Below are positions 28,842 through 35,908 of a stretch of DNA of 64,000 bases, piece by piece; within the stretch, counting starts at the first letter, position 1, and every line of letters starts with the position of its first letter. The DNA is from Erysipelotrichales bacterium. Lineage in GTDB: Bacteria > Bacillota_I > Bacilli_A > Erysipelotrichales > Erysipelotrichaceae. Location of the stretch: assembly GCA_910575705.1 (NCBI GenBank), contig CAJTFG010000001.1:807217-871216 (forward strand). The letters are read 5' to 3'. The notes below the pieces were generated by a model. It ran no database searches and was not told where the DNA came from. It saw nothing but the letters and a program-made list of their open reading frames with translations. Both the position numbers and the translations under genes were made by a program.

Positions 28842-29243
28842 ATGGCAAAGAAAACTACCGTAACCTATAATGGAACAGGACGCCGTAAGACTTCCGTTGC
28901 TCGTGTTTTTATGACTCCAGGAAAGGGTAATATTGTTGTTAATGGTAAGACATTGGAAGAATATTTACCGCTTGAAACATTGAGAATGGTCGTTCGTTCA
29001 CCGTTGGAATTGACGGAAACCCTTAACCAGTTTGATATTAAGATCAATGTAAAAGGTGGAGGATATACAGGTCAGGCCGGTGCTATGCGTCATGGCATCA
29101 CTCGTGCTTTGATGGAAGCATCCTCTGATTACCGTCCTGCATTGAAGGCAGCTGGATTTGTAACGCGTGATCCGCGTGCGAAGGAACGTAAGAAGTACGG
29201 TTTGAAGGCTGCACGTCGTGCACCGCAGTTCTCAAAACGTTAA
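28842..29243 (+). CDS. rpsI: 30S ribosomal protein S9
   Basis: A 133-residue S9. Begins with [13 protein letters not shown] and ends RRAPQFSKR, the basic tail that touches P-site tRNA. Co-transcribed with rplM. The 3' end of rpsI is a known landing site for integrative elements in other Firmicutes, relevant to the foreign-looking DNA that follows. Confidence 0.96.
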   Translation: MAKKTTVTYNGTGRRKTSVARVFMTPGKGNIVVNGKTLEEYLPLETLRMVVRSPLELTETLNQFDIKINVKGGGYTGQAGAMRHGITRALMEASSDYRPALKAAGFVTRDPRAKERKKYGLKAARRAPQFSKR

Positions 29244-29272
29244 TTTATTTGTTTATTCAGAGAAATGCAAAG

Positions 29273-29329
29273 AAACTCAAATCAACCAAAGTCGCTATTT
29301 ATCGGCTTTTACTCGATTTGAGTTTTTTT
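29273..29329 (+). terminator. Terminator of rplM-rpsI
   Basis: AAACTCAAATC (29273-29283) pairs with GATTTGAGTTT (29315-29323 on), enclosing a smaller hairpin, and is followed by seven T. Confidence 0.85.
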
Positions 29330-29352
29330 CTGTTTACATAAAATAAAAGTGG

Positions 29353-29416
29353 TATGCAACATATATGCGACAAGTATGCAGCAAAGTTCTCACCACATAT
29401 TCTCAAATATGCAACA
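29353..29416 (+). repeat. 11-bp phased direct repeats TATGCRRCA
   Basis: TATGCAACA, TATGCGACA, TATGCAGCA begin at 29353, 29364 and 29375, and TATGCAACA again at 29408, which is exactly three 11-base steps later. Phased short repeats just inside an insertion next to a ribosomal gene resemble arm-type binding sites of tyrosine integrases. No integrase gene is present in the window; identity is inferred. Confidence 0.65.
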
Positions 29417-29431
29417 CAAAATAAAAATGAC

Positions 29432-29983
29432 TCAATGCGAGCCAGTCCATTCATTCATTTTTTCTTCTAGTAGATCATAGTTACAATAAGCGAATTTAAT
29501 ATGTTTAGTTTTCTTTTGTTGATTGATGATACTTTTTGTTTTATTGAAAATAGTGTCTTTCTTTTTCTTACAAAATTCGTATTCTTTGGCAAGTAAATCT
29601 CGATCTTTGTGTGTTCTTATATCTATTTTATGATAGCATCCTTCAGCAACAGGAATTGCTTTTCTTAAATCTACAACAGATAATAATTTTTTGATTTCTC
29701 CATTATCCATTCTTTTGATTATATCTTTCTTATGTATTTCTGATTGCTCAATATTTTCATAAATAACTAAATAATCGATTTCAGTATTCTTTAGTTTTAG
29801 ATGTTTGGGTTTTGCTGAAGTCAAAGGAACAAAATAAGGAGTTGAATCATTATAAATGATAGTACTTACATAAGGTTTATTTTCATAATCATGTCGTTCT
29901 TTACTAAAATATACCTTTGTATCAAAAGAGTATAAATATTTGATATAGTCTATATCAATCGTATAAAAATGCACCTTAATCAC
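29432..29983 (-). CDS. toxN: Type III toxin, ToxN/AbiQ family endoribonuclease
   Basis: A 183-residue protein. The N-terminal VHFYTIDIDYIKYLYSFDTK, the central PYFVPLTSAKPKHLKLK and the IPV block (RKAIPVAEGCYHKIDI) are the hallmarks of ToxN/AbiQ, an RNase held inactive by a small RNA and used in phage abortive infection. The GTG at 29983 is preferred; GGGAAAGGG precedes it and an earlier in-frame GTG (30031) lies inside the terminator stem. A promoter, a short RNA and a weak terminator precede it on the minus strand, as in known toxIN loci. Very AT-rich and codon use unlike the ribosomal genes beside it, suggesting recent gain. Confidence 0.85.
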   Translation of the reverse strand: MIKVHFYTIDIDYIKYLYSFDTKVYFSKERHDYENKPYVSTIIYNDSTPYFVPLTSAKPKHLKLKNTEIDYLVIYENIEQSEIHKKDIIKRMDNGEIKKLLSVVDLRKAIPVAEGCYHKIDIRTHKDRDLLAKEYEFCKKKKDTIFNKTKSIINQQKKTKHIKFAYCNYDLLEEKMNEWTGSH

Positions 29984-30007
29984 ACGCCCTTTCCCAATAA
30001 AATAAAA

Positions 30008-30027
30008 GGAAGGATTTGCATCCTTCC
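30008..30027 (-). terminator. Terminator between the antitoxin RNA and toxN
   Basis: ATCCTTCC and GGAAGGAT (8 bp) around a 4-base loop, followed on the minus strand by TTTTATTTT. In toxIN loci such a leaky terminator sets the RNA to toxin ratio. Confidence 0.8.
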
Positions 30028-30088
30028 ACACTTTAACGTCCTACACTTATGGGGGTAGGAGCCATACTGTTTTGGTATTTCTACCTTC
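30028..30088 (-). ncRNA. toxI: Candidate ToxI antitoxin RNA
   Basis: About 60 nt lie between the -10 box and the terminator ahead of toxN. It holds GGTA-GAAA-TACC and CCTAC...GTAGG small hairpins, and GGTAG can also pair with CTACC, allowing a pseudoknot. Known ToxI RNAs are tandem repeats of about 35-50 nt; no full repeat is visible here, at most short echoes such as AAGTGTAGG and AAGTGTGG. Either a one-unit antitoxin or a decayed array. Confidence 0.55.
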
Positions 30089-30094
30089 GGCCAT

Positions 30095-30122
30095 ATTATA
30101 CAGTATATTCAATTTTAGTAAA
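30095..30122 (-). promoter_or_regulatory. Promoter of toxIN
   Basis: On the minus strand TTTACT, 16 bases, TATAAT (the latter at 30095-30100). Confidence 0.65.
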
Positions 30123-30590
30123 TATATTCGAGATTATTTTATTAGATAAAATAAAAGCTATAATTGTAAATGGAGATAAAGTGATGATAATAGAAAACAA
30201 AACATCATTTCTAAGAATGAATAATGGTGATTGATTTATTTGGGTGGATTTGCTACTAAACCTCAAATAGCATTTATTAAGAAATTGATAAGTGCTAATC
30301 CCGATAAAGAATATCTTCATTTTGGCGGCATTGATGCAGGTGGTTTTTGGATCCATAAAAAACTATGTGAACAAACGAATCATTTTTTTGGTTTATTTCA
30401 TATGAGTGAAAATGATTTGAAAAATACAAATTATTCATACTGTTTGAAAGGCTTATCAGAAAATGATGTTAAAAGATTGAATTCTTTAAAAACTATAAAT
30501 GAATATTCAGACTGTATAACTTACATGATTAAATTCAATAAGAAACTCGAACAAGAAATAGTAAGCTATAATCTAAAAAAAGTAAGTTAA
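30121..30590 (+). pseudogene. Decayed JetD/DUF2220 (Wadjet-type Toprim) C-terminal fragment
   Basis: Two frames together read as the C-terminal domain of DUF2220 proteins. The first frame ends VMIIENKTSFLRMNNGD at TGA 30232; the second (from 30231) continues IYLGGFATKPQIAFIKKL, then HFGGIDAGGFWIHKKL, which matches the Toprim-like GDIDxGG motif with the first D changed to G, and ends KLEQEIVSYN. The break is a frameshift at about 30231. The N-terminal part is missing: the frame runs into the toxIN promoter. JetD cuts plasmid DNA in Wadjet systems; small DUF2220 proteins also exist alone. Inactive by sequence. Confidence 0.6.
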
Positions 30591-30912
30591 AGAAATGAAT
30601 GAAAATACAGATAGGTAGAGTAAATTTTTCAGGTTTTGTGATGATTTTATAATTAAATAAGAGTAAAGCTTTGACGTAAAATTAAAGAAACATTTGGGCC
30701 TTGTGAAAAGTTTATACCGGCAAACAGCTATATTCTTTTTTTAGTCGATATGTTATAATATAAAAAATCATAAGAATTTAAACCTAATGATACTTTATCC
30801 ATATAAAGAATTGTTAAAAATGAATCATGTTATGAATGTATCTTATTTCTCTTGACTTATTAGCATTGCATCATTTTAAACGGCTAATCAAATGTAAAAA
30901 GGAGGAATTAGC
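30591..30912 (+). other. AT-rich gap before a small membrane protein gene
   Basis: No supported gene. A promoter-like pair TTGACT (30852-30857), 17 bases, TTTAAA (30875-30880) lies just before the gene at 30913. An isolated TATAAT occurs at 30754-30759 with no good -35. Confidence 0.5.
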
Positions 30913-31203
30913 ATGAAAAAAATGAGAATTGTTTATATGATCTACCTATTATTGTTATTGGGAGTATGCGCCTTATGTGTGACCGATGTGTTGGATAAAA
31001 ACATGGTCATTACCGTTGATGTTCTCTTGATTGCAGTTATATTTTTTTGCTGCAGCAGTATATTTTATGTTCCGAGAAATATGGATCATGGTGTATTTCT
31101 TGAAAACAAGCAGGAAATGAAAAGCGACCCTATTTTATGGAAAGAAATGCTTTTTTTGGAAACCCCGCTTGTCATAGGATTACTTGTATTACTGTTGTCA
31201 TAA
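30913..31203 (+). CDS. Small membrane protein of unknown function
   Basis: A 96-residue protein with three hydrophobic segments (about 7-24, 31-50, 76-95) and a short charged loop after the second (VPRNMDHGVFLENKQEMKSDP). AAAAAGGAGG lies 8 bases before the ATG, and it has its own promoter-like boxes. I do not recognise a family. It sits alone between the toxIN insertion and the FemAB-type gene. Confidence 0.6.
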   Translation: MKKMRIVYMIYLLLLLGVCALCVTDVLDKNMVITVDVLLIAVIFFCCSSIFYVPRNMDHGVFLENKQEMKSDPILWKEMLFLETPLVIGLLVLLLS

Positions 31204-31273
31204 AATCGATCGATTCTTCGTTGAAGGTAGGATGTGCGATTAATCTAGACTATATGCGTATTTATAGATATCT

Positions 31274-31316
31274 TGATCCATAGTTATGATCATATATTTT
31301 AATAAGTTATGGATCA
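31274..31316. repeat. Inverted repeat
   Basis: TGATCCATA (31274-31282) and TATGGATCA (31308-31316), a 9-bp stem with a 25-base AT-rich spacer. No T run follows. It lies in a 255-base gap whose only other signal is a TATAAT near 31409. Confidence 0.45.
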
Positions 31317-31458
31317 TGAAAAAGCGGATCCGATGGTTGTATTTGCATGTTCTGTATCTCAATTCGAAACTAACGTATGAAAATGATGCTTAAACTGTAT
31401 AAACATGATATAATAATCAAATATAAGATATTGTTTTATAATGTTTGGAGATTTTACT

Positions 31459-32667
31459 ATGTATCAATTTACTATCAATATTCCGGCTGCTCAGCACGAT
31501 GAATTCGTATCGGGTCATGCGTTAAGCAATTTGCTTCAGTCTTCCGCATGGGCAAACGTAAAAGAGAATTGGAATCATGAAATTGTCGGTGTATATGAAG
31601 ACGGGCATTTGGTGGCGTCTGCATCCGTCTTGATTAAACAGCTTCCGCTTGGATTTACCATGATGTATATTCCCCGCGGTCCTATTATGGATTATGAAAA
31701 TGAAGCGCTGGTGATTTATTTCTTTCGGGAATTAAGAAAATGGGCAAAAAAGCATCGTTGTTTATTTGCGAAAATGGATCCGGGCATTCATGTGAACGAC
31801 TATAAAATGGAAGAACAAAATACAGACTATTATCCTTCCTGTAATACGATTTTACACAATATGAAAAAAGCGGGCTGCCTTCATCAGGGATTTACTAAAT
31901 ACATTGAAGAAAGTATTCAGGCGCGATATCAGGCGAACGTGTATCAGTGTGAAGATTTTGACGCCTCTTTGCCTAGACATACACGTCGTTTGATCAGAGA
32001 CGCTTTAAAACGCGATGTCGAGATCGTAAAGGTCGATAAAGAAAGAGTGCAGGAATTTGCGGATGTGGTCTCCCTTACTGAAAAACGCAAGCAGGTAAGT
32101 CTTAGAAACCGAGATTATTTCGTGCAGCTGATGGATATTTATAAAGAGGACTGTTACTTATTCTTGGCGCAGATCAATGTGGAAAAGACATTAGCGAGGT
32201 TAAGAGATCAGCAGGAGGAAAACGATAAGGAACTCGCACAGCTGAAAGAAGGAGCGCCTAAAAAGCTGCGTCGTTTACAGGATATTAAAAAAGCATTGGA
32301 AAAAGATATTGAGGCTATGAGCGAATTTGTTCAGCAATGTCAGGGAGATACCGTCATTGCCGGTATTTTGTCCATTAAGTTTGGAACTACCTTGGAAATG
32401 CTATATGCGGGAATGGATGATACTTTTAAAAAATTCATGCCGCAGTATTATCTGTATACGGAAACGATGAAATATGCGTTTGCCCATGGATGTAGCTATG
32501 CCAATATGGGTGGAGTGGAAGGATCATTGGACGATGGATTATCAAAGTTCAAATCTAATTTTAATCCGTATATCAATGAATTTATCGGCGAATTTGATCT
32601 GCCTGTAAACCGTTTCCTTTATCATGCCAGCATGAAAGCATACAAGATCCGAAAGAAAATTCATTAA
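31459..32667 (+). CDS. FemAB-family aminoacyltransferase (peptidoglycan cross-bridge)
   Basis: A 402-residue protein of the FemX/FemA/MurM family, which adds amino acids from aminoacyl-tRNA to the lysine of lipid II. Two GNAT-like halves are seen: QSSAWANVKENW and YIPRGPIMDYEN in the first, YLYTETMKYAFAHGCSYANMGGVEGS in the second, separated by a charged coiled-coil arm (about 235-295) as in FemA. ATG 31459 follows TTTGGAG; the in-frame ATG at 31441 is less favoured. Which residue is added cannot be told from sequence. Confidence 0.85.
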   Translation: MYQFTINIPAAQHDEFVSGHALSNLLQSSAWANVKENWNHEIVGVYEDGHLVASASVLIKQLPLGFTMMYIPRGPIMDYENEALVIYFFRELRKWAKKHRCLFAKMDPGIHVNDYKMEEQNTDYYPSCNTILHNMKKAGCLHQGFTKYIEESIQARYQANVYQCEDFDASLPRHTRRLIRDALKRDVEIVKVDKERVQEFADVVSLTEKRKQVSLRNRDYFVQLMDIYKEDCYLFLAQINVEKTLARLRDQQEENDKELAQLKEGAPKKLRRLQDIKKALEKDIEAMSEFVQQCQGDTVIAGILSIKFGTTLEMLYAGMDDTFKKFMPQYYLYTETMKYAFAHGCSYANMGGVEGSLDDGLSKFKSNFNPYINEFIGEFDLPVNRFLYHASMKAYKIRKKIH

Positions 32668-32675
32668 AAAAGAGG

Positions 32676-32727
32676 AAAGATACCTTTTATATGGCGGTAT
32701 ACAGCGCTGAGAAGGGTATCTTTTTTT
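32676..32727 (+). terminator. Terminator after the FemAB-type gene
   Basis: AAAGATACC with GGTATCTTT, long loop, seven T at 32721-32727. Confidence 0.75.
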
Positions 32728-32815
32728 ATGAAATAACCAAGAACGACACATTGTATAAACAAGTAAAAAAACATCTGTCATGCAGAATAGTAATAAAAAT
32801 AGCAGGATTAGGAAG

Positions 32816-32864
32816 TTCTGCAGCAGAAATTTCTATAGACAGGATTTCGCTGTCTCTTTATAAT
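32816..32864 (+). promoter_or_regulatory. Promoter of the B12 operon with adjacent palindrome
   Basis: TAGACA (32836-32841), 17 bases, TATAAT (32859-32864). Just upstream is a perfect 13-base palindrome TTCTGCAGCAGAA (32816-32828), a possible operator. Confidence 0.6.
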
Positions 32865-32887
32865 AAAGGCGAATAAATGAAAATAAA

Positions 32888-33047
32888 GTATAGCAGGTGT
32901 ATGAGAATACCGAACAAGGAATGGAAGCGAACATCTTCAGCTGCCCCAGCAACCGTGATACGGACGAAATTCAATAGCCATTGTACCGTTATGGTATGAG
33001 AAGGAGAAGAGTAGGATGAAGTTAAGCCGGGAGACTTACCTGTTATA
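32888..33047 (+). promoter_or_regulatory. Cobalamin riboswitch
   Basis: Core blocks of the B12 aptamer in order: AGCTGCCCCAGCAACCGTGA (near 32938-32957) and the B12 box AGCCGGGAGACTTACCTG (near 33024-33041). It lies between a promoter and three coupled genes for B12 handling, and fixes their likely substrate. Confidence 0.9.
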
Positions 33048-33132
33048 CAAACAGAGTTTTCTGCTGGGTGTAGGAAATATAATTTTTTTATGTATTTTCT
33101 GCTCACTGGTATAGGGAAAGTGAGGTTGAAAG

Positions 33133-33624
33133 ATGAGTTCTGTGTATTGTGCATATCCTTTTTTGAAGGAAGAAAGTCATATGTGTGATTATGAGATCGC
33201 AACGGATCGCTTGGCATCGATGCTATCGATGGCCAGACATCATGTTCATCATATTTCACAGGATGTATTGCTTCAGTTGATAGAAATGATCTATCATGCA
33301 AATGGATCCATTCGCGGCAATTGTGCGATCGGAACATCAGATTTAGAAAAACTGCAATCCTTTTATACACGTTACTATGTTTCTCTGGATCGCTTTGTTT
33401 TGCCCGATGGCTGCATCGGAGCCAGCTATCTGCATGTTCTTCGTGCAGAAACGAAAGCGATCATTCGCATCATGTATCAGATACAGCGTGAGGGAGTAAA
33501 GATCGAGAGCTGTTTGTTTGAATTTATGAATTTGTTATCCAATACGTTCTTTATGATGTGTTTGTATGAGAATGCGCAAAACGGGACGAAGGAAAAAGAA
33601 TTTAAAAGCAGGTCTTATGTATGA
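33133..33624 (+). CDS. Corrinoid adenosyltransferase-like protein
   Basis: A 163-residue helical protein. DRFVLPDGCIGASYLHVLRAETKAIIRIM followed by LFEFMNLLSNTFFMMCLYENA fits the last two helices of PduO-type ATP:cob(I)alamin adenosyltransferases (FVLPGG...LH..R and LN.LSD..F...R.EN). The family's N-terminal ATP segment (TKxGDxGTT) is not seen, so this is a divergent or reduced member. First gene after the cobalamin riboswitch, overlapping the next by 4 bases. Role in activating imported B12 is inferred. Confidence 0.55.
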   Translation: MSSVYCAYPFLKEESHMCDYEIATDRLASMLSMARHHVHHISQDVLLQLIEMIYHANGSIRGNCAIGTSDLEKLQSFYTRYYVSLDRFVLPDGCIGASYLHVLRAETKAIIRIMYQIQREGVKIESCLFEFMNLLSNTFFMMCLYENAQNGTKEKEFKSRSYV

Positions 33625-34133
33625 ATGTGAGGGAATTATGCTTTATTGCTGTGATTGCTTCTATTGAAGCTGTCGTGTTTACATCGTTTTCATTTATTCT
33701 GTATGTAGAATGTATTACGTTTACGATCGTATTATTTGCGATGACGTTTTCCACAAAGCAGGCTGTATTGGGAGCAGTGGCGTTTACCGTTCTCAATTTA
33801 AGCGTGCAGGGAGTAACTCCGTGGTCTTTGATGTACTGTCTGATCTATCCGTTGTACAGCTTGTTTATAGGATGCTGCAAAAATTTTCTGGATAAGCATT
33901 TCTTTGTGCTGATATTTCTTTGTGGATTTTTGTCGTTTTTGACAGGACAGCTGGTTCAGCTGCCGTTTATGCTCATATCAGAGCATATAACCTGGCTTTA
34001 TATCCTCATGGGGATGAAAACTTCCGTCCTTCAGGGAGGGATGTCTATGGTGCTGTGTGCGATGTGCTATAAACCGATCGTGATCGTTTTAAAACAATTG
34101 GAAAGGAGAATGCAACATGGGAAAATTATGTAA
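33621..34133 (+). CDS. ECF transporter S component, probable cobalamin (CbrT-like)
   Basis: A 170-residue membrane protein with five to six helices, the size and form of ECF S components. It lacks its own ATPase and should use EcfA1A2T from 24.3-26.7 kb. Placement under a cobalamin riboswitch and between an adenosyltransferase-like gene and a transcobalamin-like lipoprotein supports B12 as ligand. Overlaps neighbours by 4 and 17 bases. Confidence 0.7.
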   Translation: MNVRELCFIAVIASIEAVVFTSFSFILYVECITFTIVLFAMTFSTKQAVLGAVAFTVLNLSVQGVTPWSLMYCLIYPLYSLFIGCCKNFLDKHFFVLIFLCGFLSFLTGQLVQLPFMLISEHITWLYILMGMKTSVLQGGMSMVLCAMCYKPIVIVLKQLERRMQHGKIM

Positions 34134-34551
34134 AGCTTTGCTTATATCCGCAATGCTATTGGCAGGCGGATGCTCATCAAAGGAAGAGGAGAAAGAACCG
34201 ATAAACGAAACAACTGAACGCGTGATGCTTCATATTACGATCAAAGATGAGGTCGATCATAAAGAATTGTTTAATGATGATGTTCTTGTTGAAGGCAAGA
34301 TAGAAACGCTTGCGGATTTTTTGGAACAATCGGAAGAGTTGGATGTAGTTATGGAAGACGGTCAATATGGAAAAACCATATTGGGGATGATGGGAGTAAA
34401 GACGGAAGATTTCAATAAAGGGCCGTGGTGGCTGTATGAATCTGAAAACAACGAATCTTGCAAAGCAGCGGGAAGCTGTGATGCCGCAAGCAATTTGAAG
34501 ATCAAGGACGGAGATAGCTTTACGTTTAAATATACGGATTCTTTCAATTAA
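34117..34551 (+). CDS. DUF4430 (transcobalamin C-terminal-like) lipoprotein
   Basis: A 144-residue lipoprotein: signal peptide with lipobox LLAGGC at residues 14-20, so it is tethered outside the membrane. The mature part fits DUF4430, related to the C-terminal domain of animal transcobalamin: a beta-rich core with TLADFLE, the GPWWLYESENN turn and the closing LKIKDGDSFTFKY. Gene order with an S component and B12 riboswitch suggests that it hands B12 or a precursor to the S component. This function is inferred. Confidence 0.75.
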   Translation: MGKLCKALLISAMLLAGGCSSKEEEKEPINETTERVMLHITIKDEVDHKELFNDDVLVEGKIETLADFLEQSEELDVVMEDGQYGKTILGMMGVKTEDFNKGPWWLYESENNESCKAAGSCDAASNLKIKDGDSFTFKYTDSFN

Positions 34552-34616
34552 TATGATTTCCTCTACATCAGGCAAGTATTTCTGTCCTTGATGGTAGATG
34601 AAACGATATAATATAG

Positions 34617-34654
34617 TAAAAAACCTTCGGGCATATGTGCCTTGAAGGTTTTTT
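34617..34654 (+). terminator. Terminator of the B12 operon
   Basis: AAAAAACCTTC and GAAGGTTTTTT around a loop that includes a smaller GGCAT/GTGCC-like hairpin. Confidence 0.85.
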
Positions 34655-34756
34655 CGTGAATGAATAATGGTATGCCAAAGAGCAGATATATCATTTATAA
34701 GTTTCAAAATAAAATCGTTTTGTCTTTAATCATTGCTAATTGTAACGGGTAAAGAT

Positions 34757-34785
34757 TTGCATTTACAGTTAAAATATGATATAAG
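34757..34785 (+). promoter_or_regulatory. Promoter of the nucleoside hydrolase-ECF S operon
   Basis: TTGCAT (34757-34762), 17 bases, TATAAG (34780-34785); the predicted start near 34792 is right at the aptamer. Confidence 0.6.
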
Positions 34786-34793
34786 AATATCAA

Positions 34794-34826
34794 ACTGGTT
34801 TTCAACCTCCCAGTATAATAATAGGC
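34794..34826 (+). promoter_or_regulatory. Candidate preQ1-I riboswitch aptamer
   Basis: ACTGG (34794-34798) and CCAGT (34810-34814) form the stem; the 11-base loop begins with U and holds CAACC, and an A-rich tail ATAATAATAGG follows. The small H-type pseudoknot aptamer for preQ1 has the same plan (5-bp stem, U and C contacts in the loop, A-rich tail ending in bases that pair with the loop); here AGG of the tail can pair with CCT of the loop. A terminator hairpin lies downstream at 34862-34897. Identification by eye. Confidence 0.6.
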
Positions 34827-34861
34827 GAAAAGTGAATGCAGGCATATGTATGCGTATTTTC

Positions 34862-34897
34862 ATGACTTTGCTTATTGTGGCAGGGTCATTTTTATTT
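34862..34897 (+). terminator. Leader terminator before the nucleoside hydrolase
   Basis: ATGAC (34862-34866) and GTCAT (34885-34889) with inner TGC/GCA pairs, then TTTTATTT; it lies between promoter and ribosome site, so it is a regulatory (attenuator) terminator. Confidence 0.65.
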
Positions 34898-34923
34898 GAC
34901 TGACATCGAAAAGGAGAATTGGT

Positions 34924-35895
34924 ATGAAACAAAATGTGATCATCGATTGTGATCCGGGGATTGACGATAGTCTTGCGCTCATGATGGCGTTGTCATCGAA
35001 AGATATAGAAGTGATCGGTATTACGATCGTGTGCGGAAATTCTCCTGTGGAGATGGGATTTGCGAATGCGAAAAAAATATTAAAGCATATGAACCGTCTG
35101 GATATTCCCGTTTATCTCGGAGCGGATAAACCGTTGAAAAAAGAATATGTGAATGCGTTGGATACCCATGGCGCAGACGGTCTTGGCGAAAGTTTTTTAG
35201 AAGAGGTTAGCGGATATGAACAGCCGATGCAGGCCGTTGAATTTCTATCTGATGTTTTGCGAAAGAAGGCTTGTACGGTGATTGCGATCGGTCCGTTGAC
35301 GAATCTCGCGCATCTGATCGCATATGATGAAGAAGCGTTTCATCGCATAGAGAAGCTCATATCGATGGGTGGTAATTACCGTTCCCATGGAAACTGTTCT
35401 CCTGTGGCGGAATACAATTATTGGGAAGACCCTGAGGCAGCTTCTATGGTTTATGCACAGATGGAAAAAAGCGGGAAAAAGCTGTATATGGTAGGCTTGG
35501 ATGTTACGCGGCAGATCGTACTGCGTCCGGATCTGCTTTCTTATATGGAACGTCTGGAACCGTTGCAAGGAGCTTTTATACGCAGGATCACGAAATTTTA
35601 CTATGATTTTCACTGGGAACAGGAACGGTTGATCGGCTGTGTTATCAACGATCCTCTGGCGGTTGCATATGCTTTGGATCCGCAGATATGTTCCGGCTGT
35701 GAAGCATATGTACAAATAGAAACAGACGGTTTATGCAGAGGGCAATCGGTTGTCGATGCCCATGGATTTTGTAAGAAAGAAGCAAATGCATATGTTTTAA
35801 CAGAGGTAGATGTTAAAAAGTTCTTCTCTATGTTTTTTGCGCTTGTCTTACATAAAAGTGCATCGGAATTGATTGCTTTGGAAAATATATGGTAA
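34924..35895 (+). CDS. Nucleoside hydrolase (IUNH family), possible queuosine hydrolase
   Basis: A 323-residue inosine-uridine nucleoside hydrolase fold. The calcium site DCDPGIDDS (residues 8-16) and SPVAEYNYWEDPEAA (about 160-174) are intact. Such enzymes split ribosides into base and ribose. A preQ1-type riboswitch candidate in its leader and an ECF S gene 13 bases downstream suggest salvage of a queuosine-related nucleoside, as reported for a nucleoside-hydrolase-like enzyme in Clostridioides difficile; ordinary purine or pyrimidine salvage remains possible. AAAAGGAG precedes the ATG. Confidence 0.85.
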   Translation: MKQNVIIDCDPGIDDSLALMMALSSKDIEVIGITIVCGNSPVEMGFANAKKILKHMNRLDIPVYLGADKPLKKEYVNALDTHGADGLGESFLEEVSGYEQPMQAVEFLSDVLRKKACTVIAIGPLTNLAHLIAYDEEAFHRIEKLISMGGNYRSHGNCSPVAEYNYWEDPEAASMVYAQMEKSGKKLYMVGLDVTRQIVLRPDLLSYMERLEPLQGAFIRRITKFYYDFHWEQERLIGCVINDPLAVAYALDPQICSGCEAYVQIETDGLCRGQSVVDAHGFCKKEANAYVLTEVDVKKFFSMFFALVLHKSASELIALENIW

Positions 35896-35908
35896 TGGAG
35901 TGGATATT

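Noticed and set aside
29273-30590. Intact mobile element behind rpsI
   Set aside because: No integrase, relaxase or second attachment site was found, so only a remnant is claimed.
32691-32876. 61-codon frame after the FemAB-type gene
   Set aside because: Begins inside a terminator and runs through the promoter of the B12 operon; no ribosome site.
32858-33370. 170-codon frame on the minus strand
   Set aside because: Covers the cobalamin riboswitch and the start of a real gene in antisense.
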